Shown: one piece after another, positions 54,791 through 64,000 of the stretch | How positions within the stretch are numbered: the first letter of the stretch is position 1 | Layout: each line of letters starts with the position of its first letter | Assembly (NCBI GenBank): GCA_964019425.1 | Contig: OZ025801.1 | Span: forward strand, 806,001-870,000 | Source of the DNA: Flectonema sp. DT1601 | Lineage: Eukaryota > Euglenozoa > Diplonemea > Diplonemida > Diplonemidae | Length of the DNA stretch: 64,000 nucleotides | Reading direction: 5' to 3' | The notes under the pieces: model-generated | Told to the model about the DNA's origin: nothing | The model's database searches: none | Seen by the model: only the letters and a program-made list of their open reading frames with translations | Program-made: the position numbers and the translations under genes

Positions 54791-57700
54791 ATGGTATTTG
54801 CTGGTAGTACTGCCGGAGTGAAACGGAGTAAATTAGGAAATGTTGCAATCGATTCGGAAGGTCGAACGATGAGCGAATACAGAAAAGATGAGAAAAAAGG
54901 ATCAGCAGCACACCAACACAGCATGAAATATGGTTTCTTATCATCGATAAAAGATAGCAATGGAAGAAAACAAGGTGATGAAGGGTACGATTGTAGGAAG
55001 TTATACGTCCCTCAGAATTCATTGTCGCTTATGACTCCTTTTGAACGACAATATTGGGAGATTAAGATGCAAAACTGGGATACGGTATTGTTCTTTAAGA
55101 AAGGAAAGTTCTACGAACTGTATGAGAGAGATGCAGACATTGGTCATCAACAATTCGACTTAAAGTTAATTGATACGGCGAGGTCTTCAATGAGAATGGT
55201 TGGAATCCCAGAACAAGGTTTTAATGGATGGGCTGCTCGCTTTATTGGAGCTGGTCACAAAATTGGTAGGGTTGAACAACTACAAACAAGAACCCAACTT
55301 GACAGATCTGGAGGAAGTAAAACAGCAATCGTCCCGAGGGAACTTTGTCAAGTTTTAACCCTCGGAACTATAACAGAGTTAGATATGTTTATGGATCACA
55401 ATCCTAATTATTTGGTTACGATTAAAGAATCTAATAACGCATACGGTGTAGTCGTCACTGACACGTCTCGAGGAATGTTCAGATTTGCCTTTCTCCCAGA
55501 AGATGAACAGCGTTCTGCGTTAGTAACATTATTACACTCTACGAAACCGAAGGAAATTATTTTAGAACGCGGGTGTGTTTCGAAACTTACCCTCACAATA
55601 ATTGAAAAGGAATTAGGATCAGTTCGAAAAACGTTTTTAACTTCAAAGAATGAATTCCTCTCACTGGAGGATGCGCACAAACATTTTCAGGGAAAGAATT
55701 ATTTTCCAACTGATCCAGACTCCCTTCCCCAAGCTTTACAAGAGTTCTGGTCGGATCCGTTAGTGATGTCCGCCTTTGGAGCTCTAGCAGTGTACCTGGT
55801 CGATTCAAAACAAGACACTGAACTGTTTTCAATAAAAAATTTCGGAAAATACGATCCGAGTATGGGAGGACGTGCTGTCACTCTTGACGGTACTGCCTTG
55901 TCTAATTTAGAAGTTTTGGAAAGTGCGAACTCGAATTTGAGTCCTCATCAAAGAGCTCAGGGTACCCTACTGGGGTTTCTTAATCACTGCGTCTGGTCAG
56001 TTGGAAGAAGGAGATTACATAATTGGGTTTGCTCACCTTTGAGAAATGTTCTTGATATTACAAATCGTCAAGATGCAGTTGCTGAACTTGTCGAATGCCC
56101 TGATAAACTATCTCACATCCAAAGACTACTCCGACCAATTCCAGACCTTGAACGTTGTCTCAACCGACTAGGAATGGCAGGTCGTGAACGAGAAGTAGCC
56201 TGGGTCGATCCTATCGCATATAATAAAAAGATTGTTAACATCTTTTTATCTACTTTGAGTGCGTTAAAACAAGCAACTGAATTCGTTTCAGAATTTAAGG
56301 AACGAGCATCTGCAGATTTACTCAAGTCCGCCGTGACGTTTAAACCAGAAGGAGGAAAATTTCCTGACATTGGAGAAAAATTAGCAAAATTTGAAACATG
56401 TTTTGACGTTGCGAAAGCAGAGAGCAGTGGACAAGTTGTTCCCCGTCCAGGTACACACGCTCAGTATGATAAGGCGTGTAGTGATTTCTCACAGTTGGAA
56501 GGAGAGCTTGATGACCACCTTCAAGAAATTCAAATGTATTACAAAAACAACACGATTCGTTATAATTCTATTGGAAAAGATCACTACCTCGTCGAAATAC
56601 CCGCAGCACTTGGAAATAAAAAACCATTTCCAGGTTTTGAAAAAAAATCAGAAACTAAAGCCATCATCAGATACCGTGATCTCAATAACAGTAAACTTAT
56701 AATGAAAGTTGACGACAAGAAAGAAGATGTTGATGTAATAAAAAGAAGAGTATTAAAAGATATTTTATTAGATTTTTCGGAAGGAGTTTCTGAATGGAGA
56801 CAAGTCATAGAATGCTTAGCCACACTTGATTGCTTGTGTTCACTAGCTGTAACCTCATCAGCCAATAACATGACTCGTCCTGTAGTAAAGGAACGTAAAG
56901 ACGGAGAAGCTCCTTATTTGAGAGCTAGGAATGTTATTCATCCGCTGATGAAGCCTGGAGCTGTATCAAAATCTGATACAATGATCGCTAACGATATCAC
57001 TATTGGAGGTGATGAGCCTCCAGTCATTCTAATTACAGGTCCTAACATGGGAGGTAAATCAACCATCATGAGATGTGCTTGTGTTGTTATTATTTTAGCT
57101 CAGCTTGGATGCTTCGTTCCAGCATCGTTTGCGGAACTAACTCCAGTGGATAGAATTTTTACTCGTATTGGTGCTTGTGATAGAATCCTGTCAGGACTCT
57201 CAACCTTCATGGTTGAGATGAGGGAAACATCTTCAATCCTTCATCACGCAACACAAGATAGCTTTGTTGTACTCGATGAATTGGGTCGTGGAACCGCTAC
57301 TGTAGATGGTTATTCTATTGCTCATTCAGTTTTGCTTTACATCGCCGAAACGTATGTCTTTATTTGGTTTAAACAGCCACGGAGAAGAGTAATGCTTTAA
57401 AAAAAAAAAAAAAACAGGATTAAGTGTAGGACTGTGTTCTCAACTCATTATCACTATCTGTGTCACGATGTTATGAAGAGGGCAAAGCAAGATGTATGTT
57501 AAAGTACTTTTTTTTTTTGCACCGACGAAGTCGGAGAAGAAACTATTCAGATTAAGAGCCGTTATTTATTATGTCATGTTATCTATTTCCCTGTGCGCCA
57601 GTAACACTAGCTGCGATCAACGAAATATAAGGCTTATCTGAATGGTTTTTTTTTAATAAAAATAAAATAATAAAATAAAATAAACATTCACAGATTTCTC

Positions 57701-57996
57701 TCTACCGAATGGCATACGACATAGATCCTGAGACCCGAGCAGTTCGATTCCTTTACAAATTTATAAAAGGATCAACCAACGAGTCTTATGGTGTTGATGT
57801 TGCAAAAAAAGCAAATCTTTTATCATCGATCCTCGTAAAGGCTCAGCAAAAGAGTAACGACTTCAGAGCTCTTGATCACAGAACAAATCTTAAGGAAGGC
57901 GTTGCTTCATTAATCAGAAGAGCAATCGAATCTGATGATATACAATTAATTACTGGTGCTAAACGGAAAGCCACTGACATGCTCAATGTGCAATAA
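54791..57996 (+). CDS. MSH6: DNA mismatch repair protein MSH6
   Basis: Exons 54791-57351, 57418-57493 and 57694-57996 (phases 2 and 0, both donors GTATGT) give about 979 residues. MSH6 pairs with MSH2 to recognise base mismatches. The mismatch-reading wedge KGKFYELYE (Phe-x-Glu) lies near residue 115. Walker A TGPNMGGKST is near residue 749 and Walker B VVLDELGRGTATVDG near 827. The joined exons continue through the conserved FSTHYHYL box, where family members read FSTHYH, and the C-terminal FLYKFIKG...SYGVDVA segment, which confirms the splicing. The N-terminus is short: about 75 residues precede the MutS I domain, so the PCNA-binding peptide and PWWP region known from human are absent. ATG 54791 follows the AG at 54780; earlier in-frame ATGs sit upstream of that acceptor. 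Confidence 0.96.
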
Positions 57997-60193
<2,197 letters not shown>

Positions 60194-60839
60194 ACACTCG
60201 GAATCGAACAAAAATAATCTCTCTCTTCATTTTATTTTTCTCTTTATTTTTTTAAACCACAAGCTGGTTTATTTCCTTTTTTATTTTACCTTCCGGGACG
60301 TCCTTTCTCCTCATCAACTTCACCGATGATAACAAAATGCACAGCCGACAACAATCCTGACCGTACTTCACACAGAATGTGCTCAGAATGGACATTTTAT
60401 TCTTCTTTAGTACTTGTACAGAGCAATGCGACCAAGTTAGATACTTTGATAATAATTATATTTATTTTTGATTTTTTTGTCAGAGCCTATATAACATCAA
60501 CTGTATGATTGCGGTATTGTATATCTGAAAAGTTTTGTTTTTGTGTTGTTCTTAATTAAACTTAACAGGTTGTTACCAACTAAAAATATTTTTATGGGCC
60601 CGTGCTCCTCCTGCTGTTACGCCACCAAAGATTCTGAAGTCAAATTAAGAAAGTTGTTGCACGAATGTCCACGGTAGCCCTTATCTCCTTTGATTCTGTT
60701 ATTGTCAGAGATACTTTCAAAGGATTGACAATCATTCAACCATTTTTGACAGATATTTTAAACATCTGGAATATTATTTTCACATAATTTTAAGAAAAAC
60801 TCTGCAGGATAATAATAATGATAATGATAACGACTGTAC

Positions 60840-60977
60840 CATGGCACCCTCGAATGAAGGAATTCTACTCCTCACCAACACTAAGGAAAAGCGCAAGAAA
60901 GACGACTACAGCTCCGACGAAGGAGAACTCGCGCTCGTAATAAAACGAACAGATGTAGAAGAGATAGAACTCAGCTG
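60840..60977 (+). CDS. Possible 45-residue peptide
   Basis: The frame runs from ATG 60840 to TGA and encodes a charged peptide with KEKRKKDDYSSDEGE in the middle. It is not preceded by a convincing pyrimidine-AG signal, unlike the other genes. It may be a relic or chance; support is weak. Confidence 0.2.
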
Positions 60978-61030
60978 ATCAAACTGGCGAGCTCCGATGG
61001 ACATTAAGAAATCGGTTCTTTGAATAAACG

Positions 61031-61053
61031 ATTAATAAATCCGATTTATTAAT
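61031..61053. repeat. AT-rich palindrome
   Basis: ATTAATAAATC at 61031-61041 is the exact reverse complement of 61043-61053, with a single C between. It could be a protein-binding site or a chance AT-rich fold. Confidence 0.5.
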
Positions 61054-61597
61054 AAACTAAAATTAAAGTCCCTTAGAACTTACTGATGAAGGCCTGAGAG
61101 GGACAAGTAGTATAAGATTAAGGCTCCTGAAAACTACTTTGTGATTTAGTACACTTTTTTTTATAATAAACTCATGTTCTGCACGTTGTGCATGGCTTAA
61201 TCATCCTAGTGAGCTTTATACCAAAAAAAACTATGATGACGAATAGAATATTGCAATCCATGATGATGACAGTTTGTTATTTAAATCTTTAATCCTATTA
61301 AAGTATCGACAATGATATGAAGCTTGATTTACTACAGAACAGAGGTATCCATTTATCTTAAGAAATACGAACAGTAGTTTTGATAAATACATTCCAGAAC
61401 AGGTTATTCATAATAAAGCATCACATGCGATACGATGAGTAAAGATTTTAAAAAACGTGGTTTCAAATTTGTCTCTCTCTCTATCTACTATTTGTTATGC
61501 AAGCAGTGGGTGTGGTAAACGATCGCACAGTTAATTGTGTTCGTATGACTCAACAAACATTTTAATCACATTTTTATTAGAATAACTTAAACGTAAT

Positions 61598-64000
61598 ATG
61601 AATACAACAGAAAAAGATAAATTAAGAGATGTGATAAGTGCTTTGAATGGAATTAATAACGAAACTCAGGATAAATTCAATTTAGGAAATGTGATAGATA
61701 TTTTAATAATAAAGCACAAACGCACTCAGGATGAATCCGATTTAGGAGATGTGATAGAAGCTTTGATAAGAATTCATAACGAAACTCAGTATAAATCCTA
61801 TTTAGAACAAATGATAGATTTGATAACAGAAATTCATAACGAAGTTCAGGATAAATCCAAATTAGGAGATGTGATAGAAAAATTGAAAGTAATTAATAAC
61901 GAAACTCTGGATAAATCCAAATTAGGAAATGTGATGGATGCTTTGAAAGTAATTAAAGACACTCAGGATAAACCCGATTTACGAAATGTGACACGTATTT
62001 TAATAGGAATTCGTAACGAAACTCTGAAATCCTATTTAGGAGATGTGATAGATACTTTAGAAAGAATTCGTAACGAAGTTCTGAAATTTTTAAGATGTGT
62101 GATGGATACTTTAAAAAGAATTCATAACGGAACTCAGAATAAATCCGATTTAGGAGGTGAAGCTTTGGAAGTAATTCATAACGAAACTCAGTATAAATCC
62201 TATTTAGGACAAATGATACATATGATAACAGAAATTCGTAACGAAGTTCAGCATAAATCCAAATTAGGAGATGTGATAGATGCTTTGAATGGAATTTGTG
62301 AAGAAACTCAGGATAAATCCGATGTAGGAAATATGATAGATACTTTAATAGTATGGCACGAACGCACTCGCAAACGCACTCAGGATAAATCCGATGTAGG
62401 AGATGTGATAGAAGCTTTGAAAATAATTCATAACGAAACTCAGTATAAATCCGATTTAGGACAAATGATACATATGATAACAGAAATTCATTGCGAAGTT
62501 CAGGATAAATCCAAATTAGGAGATGTGATAGAAAAATTGAAAGTAATTAATAACGAAACTCTGGATAAATCCAAATTAGGAAATGTGATGGATGCTTTGA
62601 AAGTAATTAAAGACACTCAGGATAAACCCGATTTACGAAATGTGATACTTATTTTAGTGGGAATTCAGAAAGAAACTCTGAAATCCTATTTAGGAGATGT
62701 GATAGATACTTTAGAAAGAATTCGTAACGAAGCTCTGCAATTTTTAAGATGTGAGATGGATACTTTAAAAATAATTCATAACGGAACTCTGAATAAATCC
62801 GATTTACGAAAAGTGATGGATGCTTTAAAAAGAAAATTTAACGGACCTCTGGATATATTCGGATTAGGAGATGCGATAGATGCTTTAGAAGGAGGTCAGT
62901 CCAATTTAGGAAATGTGATAGGTATTATTACAAAAATTTATGACCAAACTCGGGATAAATCCTATGTAGGAGATGTGATAGAAACTTTAAAAAGAATCTG
63001 GAATCGAACCGAGTCAGGGAATTTGTGGTCCGCTGTCAATGATCTTACACCAGAATATAAAAGCTTACATTCAGGTATATATTGGGAGGGTTTAGCATTA
63101 CTAAAAGGTGGAACCAGGTGTCCCTTCGATACGATTGACGTGCTATACCGAAACGACAATCTAAAACAAGAGTTGGAAAAGGTAATTAAATCATTTGAAC
63201 ATATGTTACAAGACGATACTTTTATACAAAAGGATCTTATAATGCCAAACTTAACTAATAGGATAATTTATTGTTGTGATGGGCAAAACCTCAAGACGTT
63301 AACAAGTTATTTGCAATCTATGGATAGTAAGCATATTGCAAATCAAGATAGAAATCATTCGACAGACCAGTTGAGTCACACAGATGATACTGAATGCAGA
63401 CAAGATGGAAATGATTCATTTAGTTTAGGTCGTATACATAACCTTATGACATTGTCGTATGTAGCAGAAATAATAAAAGGATTTTCAGAGTCGCAACGAG
63501 AAACGTATTTTCCAAAAATTGCTTCAGAATTAAAAACATTACGTAATATTATAGATCATCCTGAGCGTAAAGAAAATTGGAAATTCTTAAAAAAACAAAT
63601 TTGTGTTGAAACGGATAATGATGGAGAAAAGATTGATGCTTCTGCATTGTTACGGGAAGTACACACCTGTGTTTGTGAGATGGCGGAGAATATTAATATT
63701 GAGACGGATATGAGTTACTTCCAGTCATCTGATAAAGTAAATACAAATCCTAATAGTAGTGTTGTGAAGAAAGCTTTTAAAAATAACGATAATAAAAGCG
63801 AAGACGAAGTAACAAAGATAAATTCTAATTGTGTAGCACCCAAAATTGGAGTAGAGGTTTTTAGTGATGTGAAGAAAGCAAAAAGTAAAAATAGCGATAA
63901 ACAGAACGCAAAAAGTAAAAATAACGATAAACAGAATGCAAAAAGTAAAAATAGCGATAAACAGAACGCAAAAAGTAAAAATAACGATAAACAGAATGCA
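61598..64000 (+). CDS. Long repeat protein, 3' end outside the window
   Basis: 801 codons run open from ATG 61598 to the last base, with no stop in AT-rich DNA. Residues about 6-465 consist of some two dozen imperfect 20-residue helical repeats of the form T-Q-D-K-S-x-L-G-D-V-I-x-A-L-K-x-I-H-N-E. Residues about 470-755 are non-repetitive, with SGIYWEGLALLKGGTRCPFD and SLGRIHNLMTLSYVAEIIKG, and are not recognised. The last 45 residues are a basic 10-residue repeat (AKSKNNDKQN). There is no signal peptide. The start follows TTTTTATTAG at 61580 by 17 nt. The repeats suggest a solenoid or coiled scaffold; no function is inferred. Confidence 0.75.
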   Translation, partial: MNTTEKDKLRDVISALNGINNETQDKFNLGNVIDILIIKHKRTQDESDLGDVIEALIRIHNETQYKSYLEQMIDLITEIHNEVQDKSKLGDVIEKLKVINNETLDKSKLGNVMDALKVIKDTQDKPDLRNVTRILIGIRNETLKSYLGDVIDTLERIRNEVLKFLRCVMDTLKRIHNGTQNKSDLGGEALEVIHNETQYKSYLGQMIHMITEIRNEVQHKSKLGDVIDALNGICEETQDKSDVGNMIDTLIVWHERTRKRTQDKSDVGDVIEALKIIHNETQYKSDLGQMIHMITEIHCEVQDKSKLGDVIEKLKVINNETLDKSKLGNVMDALKVIKDTQDKPDLRNVILILVGIQKETLKSYLGDVIDTLERIRNEALQFLRCEMDTLKIIHNGTLNKSDLRKVMDALKRKFNGPLDIFGLGDAIDALEGGQSNLGNVIGIITKIYDQTRDKSYVGDVIETLKRIWNRTESGNLWSAVNDLTPEYKSLHSGIYWEGLALLKGGTRCPFDTIDVLYRNDNLKQELEKVIKSFEHMLQDDTFIQKDLIMPNLTNRIIYCCDGQNLKTLTSYLQSMDSKHIANQDRNHSTDQLSHTDDTECRQDGNDSFSLGRIHNLMTLSYVAEIIKGFSESQRETYFPKIASELKTLRNIIDHPERKENWKFLKKQICVETDNDGEKIDASALLREVHTCVCEMAENINIETDMSYFQSSDKVNTNPNSSVVKKAFKNNDNKSEDEVTKINSNCVAPKIGVEVFSDVKKAKSKNSDKQNAKSKNNDKQNAKSKNSDKQNAKSKNNDKQNA
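61613..62990 (+). repeat. 60-bp tandem repeats with 654-bp higher-order period
   Basis: The base unit is about 60 bp (20 codons). On top of this, 61721-62152 and 62375-62806 align over 432 bp with no gap and few changes, at a constant 654-bp offset. This marks a recent duplication of a block of about eleven units. Confidence 0.9.
63868..64000 (+). repeat. 30-bp tandem repeat at the window edge
   Basis: The 30-bp unit encoding AKSKN(S/N)DKQN occurs at least four times. AGC and AAC alternate at the variable codon, giving a 60-bp super-period. It continues beyond the window. Confidence 0.92.

Larger units (their letters stand above)
60194..61597. other. Long intergenic stretch, small ORF only
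   Basis: About 1.4 kb. A 45-codon ORF at 60840-60977 (MAPSNEGILLLTNTKEKRKK...) is GC-richer than its surroundings but has no recognised match. An AT-rich palindrome lies at 61031-61053 (11-bp arms, one central base). The T-rich acceptor TTTTTATTAG ends at 61580, 17 nt before the next ATG. Confidence 0.45.

Overview
This window looks like nuclear DNA of a free-living, flagellated eukaryote, most likely a euglenozoan outside the trypanosomatids (a diplonemid-like or other intron-bearing lineage). Three things suggest this. First, the alpha-tubulin at 58759-60193 is euglenozoan in type, with the C-terminal tail [18 protein letters not shown], which is close to trypanosome and Euglena tails as I remember them. 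Second, every protein gene I can support lies on the + strand across 64 kb; only one tRNA gene is on the - strand. Third, nearly every start codon follows a pyrimidine-rich tract plus AG by about 10-60 nt, as expected for spliced-leader trans-splicing of a polycistronic transcript. Short cis-introns (about 55-265 nt, donors mostly GTATGT) are also present, and their acceptors are A/C-rich rather than T-rich. The genetic code is standard. Long poly(A) and poly(T) runs are common between genes.

Layout. 1-4.4 kb: a left-truncated gene of unknown function and a lysine/serine-rich protein. 4.42-4.49 kb: tRNA-Gly(GCC) on the - strand. 4.5 to about 10.2 kb: a nearly whole I/ingi-like LINE whose 5' end abuts the tRNA gene. 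It has a 63-bp tandem repeat leader, ORF1, and an ORF2 with a 2A-like motif, APE endonuclease, reverse transcriptase, RNase H and a zinc knuckle, with a single in-frame stop between APE and RT. 10.7-20.4 kb: one four-exon gene for a giant secreted/membrane protein (about 3,106 aa) that joins DOMON-like domains and a repeated extracellular module to a ferric-reductase/NOX-type core. 20.8-33.8 kb: SRP19, a putative flagellar protein, the MMAA/MeaB GTPase, an EF-hand coiled-coil protein, a DAO-family FAD oxidoreductase, an unknown 794-aa protein, a WW microprotein and a 2H phosphoesterase. 34-38.7 kb: a 1,525-aa coiled-coil protein with an RPA70N-like N-terminus. 39-40.2 kb: NADP-isocitrate dehydrogenase. 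41.4-54.4 kb: several lineage-specific proteins, a peroxisomal dienoyl-CoA isomerase (ECH1) ending in SKL, a small CFAP141-like protein and an F-box/SPRY protein. 54.8-60.2 kb: MSH6 (three exons) and alpha-tubulin (two exons). 61.6 kb to the right edge: a long open frame built of 60-bp (20-aa) repeats with a 654-bp higher-order period, ending in a 30-bp tandem repeat that runs off the window.

The genes do not form a functional operon. Their co-orientation probably reflects polycistronic transcription, while the products serve separate tasks: flagellum/cytoskeleton, peroxisomal and mitochondrial metabolism, mismatch repair, protein targeting and surface redox chemistry. All names come from reading motifs by eye; no search was run. 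Exon boundaries were worked out by checking frame and GT-AG consistency by hand.
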